A stretch of 64,000 bases of DNA from DASZUK01 sp963745595 (GTDB taxonomy: Bacteria > Actinomycetota > Acidimicrobiia > Acidimicrobiales > RAAP-2): contig CAVUYB010000015.1 of NCBI GenBank assembly GCA_963745595.1, forward strand, positions 356,017 through 420,016, read 5' to 3'. Below, in pieces: positions 8,577 to 17,307 of the stretch; the first letter of the stretch is position 1; every line of letters starts with the position of its first letter. The translations under genes and the position numbers were made by a program. The notes under the pieces are model-generated. The model worked only from the letters and a program-made list of their open reading frames with translations, ran no database searches and had not been told where the DNA came from.

Positions 8577-8855
8577 TCAGCTCGCTTTCACGTACTCCTG
8601 GAGCGCTCGGCGGATGGCTTCGGACACGCTGATCCCGTCCTCAGTTGCCCGCAGGAGGAGGTCTCGCTTCAGCTCCGGGTCCAGCCGTACCGACTCGACC
8701 GACGACGGCGCCGAACCCATGGCTGGTCGACCGCCCCGTCGGCGGAGCACCTCGTCGACGTCGTAGCCTCGTTCTGCCTCGTCGGCCATTGCTTCGATCA
8801 TCTCGTCGGTGATCGGCGTACCGTCCGCTTTCGTTCCGTGGGTCTTCGGTGGCAT
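8577..8855 (-). CDS. Ribbon-helix-helix antitoxin
   Basis: 92 residues. The C-terminal third is a ribbon-helix-helix DNA-binding domain (SVRLDPELKRDLLLRA, ISVSEAIRRALQEYV), as in CopG/BrnA-type antitoxins. The N-terminal part (TPITDEMIEAMADEAERGYD) would wrap the toxin. Start ATG is supported by GGAGG with a 6-base spacer. It overlaps the upstream toxin stop by one base (TGATG), an arrangement typical of type II toxin-antitoxin operons. It likely autoregulates the operon through the RHH domain. Confidence 0.8.
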   Translation of the reverse strand: MPPKTHGTKADGTPITDEMIEAMADEAERGYDVDEVLRRRGGRPAMGSAPSSVESVRLDPELKRDLLLRATEDGISVSEAIRRALQEYVKAS

Positions 8856-9096
8856 CACGAGCCTCCGGGGAGCAGCCGTCGATATTGGGCGGTCATCGTC
8901 ATAGCGTGGATCACTGCCGGACCTTGGGCCGGTCGAGGATGACGAGCTCCAAGAAATTGCCGCTTCGGTCGGGCCCGAGCACCAAGTAGCGGATCGGGTC
9001 CTCTTCCACCTCTTCGATGACCACGGCGTTGTCGAGCACATGCTGCATGTCCTCCTGGGCGACGCCATGTCGGTGCGCCGAGGGGAGAACCTCCAC
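8855..9096 (-). CDS. Type II toxin-like protein (frameshifted)
   Basis: A small protein of about 80 residues preceding the RHH antitoxin. Readable parts are HRHGVAQEDMQHVLDNAV, IRYLVLGPDRSGNFLEL and, after a one-base frame change near 8935, PAVIHAMTMTAQYRRLLP. The layout (HGV, a Glu-rich central part, a strand-rich GPDRSGN-LVILD section and a final Arg/Tyr-rich helix) resembles the BrnT/RelE-fold RNase toxins, but I cannot assign a subfamily. As it stands the frame stops at 8911, which would remove the last helix; an indel is as likely as true inactivation. Start GTG 9096 lacks a strong ribosome binding site. Confidence 0.6.
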
Positions 9097-9125
9097 GAAG
9101 GAATCGTACTACGAAACACGAATGG

Positions 9126-9131
9126 ATTATA
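9126..9131 (-). promoter_or_regulatory. -10 element of the toxin-antitoxin operon
   Basis: A perfect TATAAT on the minus strand, 30 bases before the toxin start, in an AT-rich island. No good -35 hexamer is visible at 17 bases, so activity may depend on other contacts. Confidence 0.45.
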
Positions 9132-9283
9132 TGGGTGGCTATCCAACTCTGCGGTCCGTTCCCTCGGTCGGGCCGGTGCCTACCGGCGTCGGCGAGTACA
9201 GCAGGCCGGGCCCTGCGATCGCGTAAGAGTCGCCGGTGCACGACCGCCAACCCGGGCGAGCGCAAGAGCATCGTTGGTCGTGA

Positions 9284-9361
9284 TGGTCGGGCTGCCCGGA
9301 TTTGAACCGGGGACCTCTGCGTCCCGAACGCAGCGCGCTAACCAAACTGCGCCACAGCCCG
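9284..9361 (-). tRNA. tRNA-Pro (CGG)
   Basis: A full cloverleaf on the minus strand: acceptor CGGGCTG paired with CAGCCCG, anticodon stem CTGCG/CGCAG with loop TTCGGGA giving anticodon CGG, and T arm with GGTTCAAATCC. Discriminator A is followed by an encoded CCA. Confidence 0.95.
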
Positions 9362-9397
9362 CCGCCGGAACCACTGGCTCCAGCGAAGGGGTTCAGC

Positions 9398-10438
9398 CTA
9401 GCCGCGACGTCGGGGGCCACCCGAAGGCGCATCGGCTGCCTCGCCGAGCCCATCAGCGGCGCGATCGCCGCCGCCGCCGGTACCGCCGACCGGGGCCGTC
9501 CCGTTGATCGACGCCGCCTCACCGGCCTCGGCGGGCCGGCGGATGACGACCTTGACGATCCGCCGCTTGTCCATCTCCTGGATCCGGAGGTCCCAGCCGT
9601 CGAGGAGGAACGACTCGCCGTCCTCGGGGATGTGGCCGAGGCAGTCGAGGACGAAGCCGGCGAGCGTCACGTAGTCGCCGTCGGGGATCTCGATGCCGAG
9701 CCGCTCGCGGACGTCGTCGACGCTCGCGCGGCCGTCGACCAGCCAGCGGGCGTTGTCGACGCGGACGACCGCTGGCTCGTCGTCGACCGGGTCGAACTCG
9801 TCGTGCAGGTCGCCGACGATCGGCTCCAGCAGATCCTTGACGGTGAGGACACCGGCGACGCCACCGTACTCGTCGACGACGACCGCGAACCCGCGCCGCT
9901 GCCGTCGCATCTCGACGAGCGCTTCGAGGATGCGACGAGACTCGGGGATCGCGTACGGCTGTCGGAGCCGGCGGGAGATCTCGAGCGGCGACGGCTGTCC
10001 CGACGGTTCAGCCGATGCGCCATCGCCATCGCCGCGGTCGCCATCGCCGACCGACGCCGCGGCCCCCGTCGACCGGCGCGATCGGGACCGGAACAGGTCG
10101 TTCACGAAGAGGATACCGACGAGGTCGTCGAGATCGTCGTTGACGACCGGGAAGCAGCTGTGGCCGGACTCCCGGACGGCCTGGGCAACGTCGTCGGCGG
10201 TGACCGGGATCGTCAGCGCGGCGACGTCGGCCCGGGGGGTCATGACTTCGCGGACGTCCATGTCCCGTAGGTCGGCCAGCGCCTCGGTGATCAGCCGCTC
10301 CTGCTCGCCGGCGGCCGAGCTCTCGTACGCCTCGTCGGCCGGCGTCGTTTCCCGGGCGTCACGGTCCGCTCGGTGCCACCAGCGACGCTGGACGGGTGGT
10401 TGACCTGGTGGAGGCCGGTTCGAGCGGCTCCCGGGCAC
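9398..10438 (-). CDS. CorC/HlyC family CBS-domain protein
   Basis: 346 residues without membrane segments. Two CBS motifs (MDVREVMTPRADVAAL; RRGFAVVVDEYGGVAGVLTV) are followed by the transporter-associated CorC/HlyC domain (WLVDGRASVDDVRERLGI, GDYVTLAGFVLD). This is the soluble CorC type, not the CNNM membrane type, and is linked in known bacteria to magnesium or cobalt homeostasis. A roughly 35-residue Ser/Arg/Asp-rich insert separates the two CBS motifs. Start GTG is backed by GGAGG with a 6-base spacer. It lies 13 bases after the receiver protein, so both are probably cotranscribed. Confidence 0.85.
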   Translation of the reverse strand: MPGSRSNRPPPGQPPVQRRWWHRADRDARETTPADEAYESSAAGEQERLITEALADLRDMDVREVMTPRADVAALTIPVTADDVAQAVRESGHSCFPVVNDDLDDLVGILFVNDLFRSRSRRSTGAAASVGDGDRGDGDGASAEPSGQPSPLEISRRLRQPYAIPESRRILEALVEMRRQRRGFAVVVDEYGGVAGVLTVKDLLEPIVGDLHDEFDPVDDEPAVVRVDNARWLVDGRASVDDVRERLGIEIPDGDYVTLAGFVLDCLGHIPEDGESFLLDGWDLRIQEMDKRRIVKVVIRRPAEAGEAASINGTAPVGGTGGGGDRAADGLGEAADAPSGGPRRRG

Positions 10439-10451
10439 GGCGATCCTCCGG

Positions 10452-10904
10452 TCAGGTGTCGCTTCCGGCCCCGGTCAGCGTCGGCGCACCGCCGACCAGC
10501 ACCGGTACCGGCTGGTACGCGTCGTCGGCATACGTCCCGCCGTCGAGCAACGCGGCCGTCGCCCGCCGGAGCCGAAGCGGGTCGAGCGGCTTGACGAGCC
10601 AGCCCTCCGCCCCCGACCGCCGGGCCAGGAAGACATCCGGCCGCCGGTCGAGGAGCATCAGGACCGGCACGTGGCGGATGTCGAGGTACGACTCGTCCAG
10701 CCGCAGCTCGAGGCAGACGGCCATGCCGCCCATGTTGCCCATCTGCATGTCGACGACGACGAGGTCCGGCGGATCGGCCAGGACCGCCTCGACGACCTCC
10801 GGCCCGGACGCCACCTGGACGACCTGGAGATCGGGCCCCTCGGTCACCGATGCCACTTCGTGGCGGACGGTCGGGGCGTCGCTGGCGACCAGGATGGTGC
10901 GCAC
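10452..10904 (-). CDS. Stand-alone receiver-domain protein
   Basis: 150 residues, a CheY-like receiver without an output domain. The phospho-acceptor aspartate is in DLVVVDMQMGNMGGM and the conserved lysine in GWLVKPLDP. The C-terminal 25 residues are a proline/glycine-rich tail. Such single-domain regulators act by protein contact or phosphotransfer; its kinase is not adjacent. It starts with GTG and leads the CorC-like gene. Confidence 0.8.
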   Translation of the reverse strand: MRTILVASDAPTVRHEVASVTEGPDLQVVQVASGPEVVEAVLADPPDLVVVDMQMGNMGGMAVCLELRLDESYLDIRHVPVLMLLDRRPDVFLARRSGAEGWLVKPLDPLRLRRATAALLDGGTYADDAYQPVPVLVGGAPTLTGAGSDT

Positions 10905-10958
10905 CGCCCGACTCTACCCGACGCGTCTCCCGTTACCCCAAGGCGCTCGCCGAAGCCT

Positions 10959-12104
10959 CTACCCGAAGAGGTGGTCGGCGACGATGCCCAGCTGGGTGAG
11001 GTCGTGGACGTCGCTCCCGAGCATCGGCACCGGCCGGACCGGTGCCGGGGCGACCCGCTCGGCGAGCGTGCGGTAGACGGCCTCGTCGCGGTCGGCCATC
11101 CGGTCGAGCTCGTCGAGATTGGCGACGATCGCCGCCAGATCGCTGCCCGGTGGCGGCACGGGGACCGACAGTCCGTGACGGCCGAACCGGGGGTGGACGC
11201 GGTTGACGACCAGGCCGGCCGGGACGATGTCCGTCTCGGCCAGCTTGCCCGCAAAGAACTCGGCCTCCTCGACCGCGTCCGGTCGGGGCGACGTGACGAG
11301 GACGTAGGCCGTCGCCGGGTCGGCGAGGAGGGCTCGAACGGCCTTGGCCCGATCGTGGAACCCTTCCTCCATCCCGCTGAACGCCTGGAAGAACGTCACC
11401 GCGTCGTCCACGATCTCGGCTCCCGCCACCTTCGAGATCGTCCGCAGCACCGCTCGGGTGGCCACGCTCACCGCCCGCAGCCCGGCCCGGGTGGGCAGGA
11501 GCAGCGCCCGGAACAGCCGGTTCTCCAGGAACTGCGTCAGCCGCCGCGGCGCGTCGAGGAGATCGAGGGCGTTGCGGGTCGGCGGGGTGTCGACGACGAC
11601 GATGTCGTAGTCGCCGCTCTCCGTCAGCTCGTAGAGCTTCTCCATCGCCATGTACTCCTGCGTGCCCGAGAGCGCGCCGGCCAGGTTCTGGTACAGCCGG
11701 TTCGCCTGGATCGACGTCGCCTGTTCCGCGGTCCGTGCGTAGCGGCGGACGAGGTCGTCGAACGTCCCCTTCGTGTCGAGCATGACGGCGTACAGCTCGC
11801 CCGGCCAGTCGCCGTCGACCGGCGTCGGCGTGTTCGGCAGCGAATCGACGCCGAGCGCGTCGGCCAGCCGGCGGGCCGGGTCGACCGTCACGACGCACGC
11901 CCGGCGTCCCGATCGCGCCGCCTGCAGCGCGAACGTCGCGGCGACCGTCGTCTTCCCGACGCCGCCCGGGCCGCAGCAGACGACGACCGGGCGGTCGGCC
12001 GCGAGGGACGTCAGGCCGCCGGCCGGACCGGGAGCAACGGGACCGGGAGCAGTCGGACCGGGTGCCGATGCGCCGGCGGTGTCGGGTGCGGTCGAGTCGG
12101 TCAT
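10959..12104 (-). CDS. Get3/ArsA-like ATPase, second of pair
   Basis: 381 residues. The deviant Walker A motif CCGPGGVGKTTVAATFAL carries the signature pattern of SIMIBI ATPases of the ArsA/Get3 class. Further motifs are VVTVDPARRLADALG (switch I region) and IVVVDTPPTRNALDLL (switch II). The N-terminal 30 residues are low-complexity, encoded by a 15-base tandem repeat. The start ATG overlaps the stop of the first ATPase in ATGA and has GGAGG upstream. Together the two correspond to the Rv3679-Rv3680 pair of M. tuberculosis, studied as Get3 homologues and encoded beside whiB4; the same neighbour order is seen here. Confidence 0.85.
   Translation of the reverse strand: MTDSTAPDTAGASAPGPTAPGPVAPGPAGGLTSLAADRPVVVCCGPGGVGKTTVAATFALQAARSGRRACVVTVDPARRLADALGVDSLPNTPTPVDGDWPGELYAVMLDTKGTFDDLVRRYARTAEQATSIQANRLYQNLAGALSGTQEYMAMEKLYELTESGDYDIVVVDTPPTRNALDLLDAPRRLTQFLENRLFRALLLPTRAGLRAVSVATRAVLRTISKVAGAEIVDDAVTFFQAFSGMEEGFHDRAKAVRALLADPATAYVLVTSPRPDAVEEAEFFAGKLAETDIVPAGLVVNRVHPRFGRHGLSVPVPPPGSDLAAIVANLDELDRMADRDEAVYRTLAERVAPAPVRPVPMLGSDVHDLTQLGIVADHLFG
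12030..12068. repeat. 15-bp tandem repeat x3 in ATPase N-terminus
   Basis: Units of the type GGACCGGGAGCAACG encode a repeated APGP-like segment directly after the start codon of the second Get3-like gene. Confidence 0.6.
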
Positions 12105-13082
12105 CGGCCCTCCGGCTCCGCTGCCAGCCGCTCGACGCCGCTGGCCAGGGCCCGCGAGAGCGCGCCGATCTCGTCCGGCCCGATCGACGGCGTCGCCAGG
12201 GCCGGCGTGGGCAGCTGCGGGAGCGGGAGCTCGCGAGCGAGCCGCTCGACCTGCTCGGCCGCGAGCTCGTGCCGGTGGACCCGGAACCGTCGGGCCGCTT
12301 CGAGCGCCGCCAGCTCGTCCGTCCCGAGACGGACGCCGGCCGCGCCGGCCGCGTCGGTGGTTCCGGCCGCCAGACCCCCGGGCAGGTCGTCCCAGCCGTT
12401 GACGATCACCGGGCCGAGCTGCACGCCGGCCCGGTCCTCCAGCTGGTAGCCGGCCTCGACGGTCTCTGAGACCGGCATCTCCTCGGGCAGCGTGACGAGG
12501 ACGACGCGGCACCGCGACGGGTCCGACAGCAGGGCGACGACGTCTTCCGCCTGCGATCGGACCGGGCCGGAACGGGCCACGTCGAGCAGTCCACGGGCCG
12601 ACGTCAGGAACGTCATGGCATGGCCGGTCGCCGGGGCGTCGACGACGATGAGGTCGGCCACCCCGTCCTGCTCGAGCTGCTTCACCTTGCCGAGCACGAG
12701 GACGTCCCGGATGCCCGGGATAGCCGTCGCCACGACGTCGATCACGCCCGACGAGACCAGGCGTTTCGACACCCGCTGGAGGCCGTGGTCGGCCAGGTAC
12801 TCGAGCAGCGCGTCGTCCGGCGTGAGCCGCCGGCCGCGGACGGTGCCACCACCCGGTGCGTCGTACAGCGCCGCCTCGTCGTACCCGAGCGGATGCTCCG
12901 GTCGGTTGCGGTCGAACGCGGCCAGGATGCCCGGTCGGCCCTCGAGCTCGACGACGAGGACCGACATCCCGCCGTCGGCGGCCATCCGGGCCAGGGCGGC
13001 CGTCATCGTCGTCTTGCCGACGCCACCCTTGCCGGCAACGATCAGCACCCGGCTCGCCGCGCTCGAAGCTCGCCACGTCCAT
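12101..13082 (-). CDS. Get3/ArsA-like ATPase, first of pair (frameshifted start)
   Basis: About 326 residues. The nucleotide-binding motif is VLIVAGKGGVGKTTMTAALA, followed by VVELEGRPGILAAFD and LIVVDAPATGHAMTFL. The natural N-terminus appears to be MDVASF from an ATG at 13082, joined to SAASRVLIVAG after removing one base near 13062-13066; as given, only an internal GTG would start the ATPase frame. It is the upstream partner of the next Get3-like gene with an ATGA overlap. In Actinobacteria the pair probably acts as a heterodimer. It is divergent from whiB about 200 bases away. Confidence 0.75.
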
Positions 13083-13287
13083 CGGCCGGGAGCGTAGTGC
13101 CGGGCCCGCCGTCCGAGCGGTCCCCGACGGCTCGAACGGGGGTGGCCCGGCGGCGTTCCTCCAGTCGACCAACTGGCGCTGCCGCGTCCGGCCGGAGCCG
13201 CAAAGTCCCTGCTAAACCCCCTTGTCTGTTCCTCGGCGGCAGCGATACCCTGGTTGCGGACACGGAGGGGGTCGCGACGGGGTGGCG

Positions 13288-13557
13288 ATGCAGAACATGA
13301 TGCAGCAGGGGATAGAGATTTGGCAGACCAAAGCGGCGTGCCGGGGGCCGCAGTCGACGGCCTTCTTCCCACCGTCGCACGCGGAGCGCAAGGAAGAGAA
13401 GATCGCTCGGGAGTCACGGGCCAAGTCGATCTGTGCCGGCTGCCACGTACGGAACGACTGTCTCGGCTACGCCATCGCGATCCGTGAGCCGCACGGCATC
13501 TGGGGCGGCCTCAACGAGACCGAGCGCAAGCAGCTCCTCGACCGTCGGGCCGGCTGA
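13288..13557 (+). CDS. WhiB family Fe-S regulator
   Basis: 89 residues. The four cluster cysteines are in KAACRG, SICAGCHVRNDC, and the beta-turn GIWGG follows, then a basic tail (ETERKQLLDRR). WhiB proteins hold a redox- and NO-sensitive 4Fe-4S cluster and act with the primary sigma factor. Placement beside the Get3-like pair matches whiB4 in mycobacteria, so WhiB4 is the best guess, made on synteny only. An ATG at 13288 is used; an in-frame GTG at 13282 would suit the GGAGG at 13264 slightly better. Confidence 0.88.
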   Translation: MQNMMQQGIEIWQTKAACRGPQSTAFFPPSHAERKEEKIARESRAKSICAGCHVRNDCLGYAIAIREPHGIWGGLNETERKQLLDRRAG

Positions 13558-13587
13558 ACCGGTCTGGGCCGCGCCCGGAGGGGCAGC

Positions 13588-14512
13588 TCAGGAAGCCAGT
13601 CCGAGCGCCTTCGACGCGTCGGCCACCCCCCGGCTGGTGCAGACCGATGCCGGCTGGTCGCCGTCCACCGAGCACACCGACGCCGACAGGTAGTTGGCGC
13701 TGGCCACGATGGCCTGCGTCACGGGGTCTTTCGGTGTCGAGAGACCGGTGGCGATCTGGTTCGTCGTCAGCCCCTGCAGGATCGACGGGGAGTACGACGT
13801 CCCGGCGATCACCCGGTTCCCGATGTCCATGAACGGCACGGCCTGCCCCTTCGTCGCCGCGCCCGTGTACCGCGGCGTGTCGTACCGGTTCGTGAGCGAT
13901 GCCTCGTCGCCGGTCAACCGTTCCAGTACCGCCCAGCCGGTGCCCGAGCTGTTCTGCACGTTGCCGTAGCGTTCGCGGCAGCGCGACGGTGACGTACCGG
14001 CTGGCGAAGGTGGCGTCCGCGAACGTGACCGTCTGCGTGTCGCCGAAGACGTCGGTCGAGCTCGACTGCGTCGTCTGCAGCCCCGCGAACTTCCCGAAGC
14101 GGGAGAGCGCGGCGACGATCGCCCACCGCTGCGCCGCGCAGAACGGGTTGAACTCGGCGCCGACGTAGAGGACGCCGGGCTTGCCGTCGACCGTCCAGAC
14201 CGGCCGGCCGGCGACGACCGTCGGCGGCGTGACCGCGACCGACGACGACGTGACGCCCACCGCGTCGTAGACGGTCGCCGGGATATGCGTCAGCTGCTGT
14301 GTGACCGCGGACGGGAGCGGCGAGGCCAGCGGGGCTGTGCCCGGCGGCGCGGACGAGCTCGTCAGCTTGATGACGACGAGGACGACGACGATGATCAGGA
14401 CGAGGCCGACCACCCCCCACGTGAGGAGGATCGTCGTCGCCCGCCGGGCCGCCCGGGCCGGCCGCGGCGATGGGGTCGGTGCCGGGCTCTCGCCGGCGTC
14501 GCTGTCAGTCAC
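13588..14512 (-). CDS. DUF929 thioredoxin-like membrane protein, NPFC variant (frameshifted)
   Basis: Paralogue of the protein at 15105-16271. One N-terminal membrane helix (TTILLTWGVVGLVLIIVVVL) anchors an extracytoplasmic thioredoxin-like domain. Where the paralogue has DYCPYCAAERW this one has EFNPFCAAQRW: the first active-site cysteine is lost and only one remains. The rest matches strongly (RWAIVAALSRFG, TQSSSTDVFGDTQTVTF, VPFMDIGN, VCSVDGDQPASVC). A one-base frame change is needed near 13975; the two halves are otherwise intact, giving about 308 residues. Start GTG at 14512. It is the last gene of the DUF929-VKOR-DUF929 cassette, which faces whiB tail to tail. Confidence 0.75.
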
Positions 14513-14533
14513 CGTCGACGTTCACCGACCGGC

Positions 14534-14584
14534 CAGCACTCCTCGGCACCCAGTACTCCTCGGCACTCAGTACCCCTCGGCATC
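14534..14584. repeat. 17-bp tandem repeat x3 at VKOR 3' end
   Basis: Three units of the type CAGTACTCCTCGGCACT. The VKOR stop codon falls on the boundary between copies two and three, so copies one and two lie beyond the gene end. Confidence 0.75.
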
Positions 14585-15061
14585 GGCGCGGCCGCTCCAT
14601 CCGAGCATTGGCAGCACGGTCGAGATGATCAGGACGAACAGCAGGAACGTGATGACGTGCACCGACGTGCACCACAGGCAGATGTTGCCGATGATCAGCA
14701 GCTCGGCCGACACGAGGTAGAGGGCGAACAGGACGCCGACGACCGCCATGGCGAGCCGGACGATGTGCACCCGCCGGTCGGCCGTGTACCAGAGCGGCGG
14801 CAGGTTGATGACGGTCATCGCCAGATAGAACGCCAGGCCGAGCACCGCGACGGGGATCCCGAGGAAGTGCGACTGGGCGCTCGTCGTGACCTTCTCGCAG
14901 TTGATGACGCCGGTGTCGCTGCAGACGAGCGGGATCTTGGCGAAGTGGTCGATCGTCAGGTAGATGGAGACGCCCAGGCCGGCCAGCGAGAGCACCAGGG
15001 CGGTCGCCACCCGCCAGCGGGCCGGGGTGGCGGTGTACTCGGTGGTGGCTGCCTCAGCCAT
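14567..15061 (-). CDS. VKOR family membrane oxidoreductase
   Basis: 164 residues with four or five membrane helices. It has the loop cysteines LVCSDTGVINCEKV followed by the conserved serine, and the quinone-proximal active-site motif GNICLWCTSVH. Bacterial VKOR proteins reoxidise DsbA-like partners and pass electrons to menaquinone, replacing DsbB. It lies between two DUF929 proteins, which are the obvious candidate redox partners. Start ATG at 15061 has only a moderate ribosome binding site. Confidence 0.92.
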   Translation of the reverse strand: MAEAATTEYTATPARWRVATALVLSLAGLGVSIYLTIDHFAKIPLVCSDTGVINCEKVTTSAQSHFLGIPVAVLGLAFYLAMTVINLPPLWYTADRRVHIVRLAMAVVGVLFALYLVSAELLIIGNICLWCTSVHVITFLLFVLIISTVLPMLGWSGRADAEGY

Positions 15062-15104
15062 CGTTCTCTGCCGTCGTCCTCGAGGCGGATCAGCCGTCGT
15101 CCCC

Positions 15105-16271
15105 TCAGGACGAGGAGATGTTGAGCGCCTTGGCCGCGGCCGTCACGCCCTTGCTGGTGCACACCGACGCCGGCTGGCCGCCGTCGATCGAGCAGATGGC
15201 TGCCGATTGGTAGTTGGCCACCGAGATGATCGCCTTCGTCGCCGGGTTCGTCGGGTCCGAGAGGTCGCCGGCGATCTGGGCCCGCGTCAGCCCGGACAGC
15301 ACGCCGGGTGTGTAGCTGGCGCCGGAGGAGACCGCTTTGTTGCCGATGTCTATGAACGGGATGCTCGACCCGCTGCTCGTTGTGTTCCCGGTGTACTTCT
15401 CCTCGTTGTACTTCTTGACGAGGGCTGTCTCGGACTTGGTGAGCTTTTCCAGCGGCTGGTAGCCGGAGCCTGTCGACAGCTTCTTGTTGCTCAGGACCTC
15501 CTTCAGCACCGCCGAGATGTACTGGCTTGTGTACGTGGCCTTGACGAACGTGACCGTCTGCGTGCTCGGATGGACGTCGGTCGAGCTGGACTGCATCGTC
15601 TGCAGGCCGTCGATCGTGCCGAAGCGGGAGAGCGCGGCGACGATGGCCCACCGTTCGGCCGCGCAGTACGGGCAGTAGTCCGCGCCCATGTAGAGGTAGC
15701 CCGGCTTCCCGTTGAACGTCAGCGGCGGTTGCCCGGAGATGACCTTCGGCGGCGTCACCGCCACTGTCGGTGATGTCACGCCGACCGTGTCGTAGACCGA
15801 GGCCGGGATGTTCGTCATCTCGTGGGCGATGTTGGCGGCCAGCGGGCCCGGCGGCGGTGTGGCCTTTGTGCCGCCGCCCGAGCCGCTCGTGACCTTGACG
15901 ACCACCAGGACGACGACGACGACCACGACCAGACCGACGATGCCCCACGTCAACAGGGCCGTCGACGGACGGCGCGGACCCGGCGCGGCCGGCCGGTTGC
16001 CCGGTCGCGGCGGTCGCTGGCCCGGCCCCTTGCCGTTCCCACCCTTCCCGGTGCCGCCCTTGGCGGCCGGCCCGCGACCCGATTGCGGCCCCTTGGCCGG
16101 CGCGGTGTTCCCCTGGCCTTGGCCGGTCCCCTTCTGGCTGCCGGGTTTCGTGGCGGTCCGTTGTCCGCCGGTGCCGCGGGCGGCCTCCTTGCCGCTGACG
16201 GCCCGGCTCTGGGCCCGGCTGCGGTCCTTCGCGTCCTGAGAACGTTTCGGTTGGTCGGCGTCGTCTGCCAT
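15105..16271 (-). CDS. DUF929 thioredoxin-like membrane protein, CPYC active site
   Basis: 388 residues. A lysine/glycine/proline-rich cytoplasmic stretch of about 105 residues is followed by one membrane helix (LTWGIVGLVVVVVVVLVVVK) and an extracytoplasmic domain. The active-site-like motif DYCPYCAAERW is a thioredoxin-type CPYC. Two further cysteines occur near the end (AAICSIDGGQPASVC). DUF929 proteins are poorly characterised; next to VKOR the natural reading is a membrane-tethered thiol oxidase that VKOR recycles. Start ATG is preceded by GAGGA with a 9-base spacer. First gene of the cassette. Confidence 0.85.
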   Translation of the reverse strand: MADDADQPKRSQDAKDRSRAQSRAVSGKEAARGTGGQRTATKPGSQKGTGQGQGNTAPAKGPQSGRGPAAKGGTGKGGNGKGPGQRPPRPGNRPAAPGPRRPSTALLTWGIVGLVVVVVVVLVVVKVTSGSGGGTKATPPPGPLAANIAHEMTNIPASVYDTVGVTSPTVAVTPPKVISGQPPLTFNGKPGYLYMGADYCPYCAAERWAIVAALSRFGTIDGLQTMQSSSTDVHPSTQTVTFVKATYTSQYISAVLKEVLSNKKLSTGSGYQPLEKLTKSETALVKKYNEEKYTGNTTSSGSSIPFIDIGNKAVSSGASYTPGVLSGLTRAQIAGDLSDPTNPATKAIISVANYQSAAICSIDGGQPASVCTSKGVTAAAKALNISSS

Positions 16272-16413
16272 GAGATTCGGTCCTCGCGATGGTGGCGGCT
16301 ATGCGGGGCCTCCCAGCCGGGCAAACAAGATGCCTGGTGGGACGATGTGCCGGCCAGCGTAGACCAGCGTCCGGGACCCGTGCGGTCGGCCGTCCCCCGG
16401 GTAGCCTCCGACG

Positions 16414-17307
16414 GTGGCCCCATTCCCCGACCAGCCCCCTCCGGGCCAGCCGTCCGCCGCCGATCGCCCGGCCGACCCGCCGTCCCCGCCGCCGATGCGG
16501 GCCGCCGCGACCGTCCTGCTCGTCCGAGATGGCGACGACTCGGCGGCGCCCCTCGAGGTGCTGATGGTCCGCCGGAACCCACGCTCGGTCTTCGTCGGCG
16601 GCGCCTACGTCTTCCCCGGCGGTGCGGTCGACCCGGCCGACGCCGGGCCGGACGCCGAGGACTGCAGCACCGGGCGGACCGACGCCGCGGCCAGCCAGAT
16701 CCTCGGCGTCAGCGGCGGCGGCCTGGCCTACTGGGTGGCCGCCCTACGGGAGTGCTTCGAAGAGGCCGGCCTGCTGCTCGCCTACCGGCCGGACGGGACG
16801 CTGCTGACCCTCGACGACCCGGCGACGTCCGCCCGCTTCTCGGCCCACCGGGCCGACGTCAACGCCGGCCGCCGCCGGTTCGTCGACGTCTGCCGGTCCG
16901 AGGGCCTGCAGCTCGCGGCCGACCGGGTCCACTACTTCGCCCACTGGATCACCCCCGACGGCGCCCCCCGCCGCTACGACACCCGGTTCTTCGTCGCCGT
17001 CGCCCCGTCCGGTCAGACCGCGGCCCACGATGCCGCCGAGACGGTGGCCGACGAGTGGGTCCGGCCGACCGACGCCCTCGAGCGGCACCGGACGGGTGAG
17101 ATCGAGATGATGGTGCCGACCGTCCGGAGCCTTCAGGACATCGGCCGTTTCCGGACCGCCGGCGAGCTGGTCGCCGCGGCCGCCGCCGTCGGCGTCGGGC
17201 TCACCGTCGAGCCCCGAGTCATCATCGAAGGGCGCGGCGCCCGGATCGCCCTCCCCGGGGACCCCGGCTACGACGAGGCCGTCGGAACGCCCGGAACGAG
17301 CGGGTGA
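16414..17307 (+). CDS. Nudix hydrolase (NUDT19-like)
   Basis: 297 residues. A long loop precedes the Nudix box, as in NUDT19-type CoA-diphosphatase-like enzymes. The core is FPGGAVDPADAG near residue 65 and AALRECFEEAGLLL near residue 110, carrying the RE-x2-EE-x-G metal site. Substrate not determined. A GTG at 16414 gives a proline-rich leader of 27 residues; an ATG at 16495 would start directly at the Nudix fold (MRAAATVLLVRDG) and is a fair alternative. Its stop overlaps the start of the next gene in GTGA. Confidence 0.85.
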   Translation: MAPFPDQPPPGQPSAADRPADPPSPPPMRAAATVLLVRDGDDSAAPLEVLMVRRNPRSVFVGGAYVFPGGAVDPADAGPDAEDCSTGRTDAAASQILGVSGGGLAYWVAALRECFEEAGLLLAYRPDGTLLTLDDPATSARFSAHRADVNAGRRRFVDVCRSEGLQLAADRVHYFAHWITPDGAPRRYDTRFFVAVAPSGQTAAHDAAETVADEWVRPTDALERHRTGEIEMMVPTVRSLQDIGRFRTAGELVAAAAAVGVGLTVEPRVIIEGRGARIALPGDPGYDEAVGTPGTSG

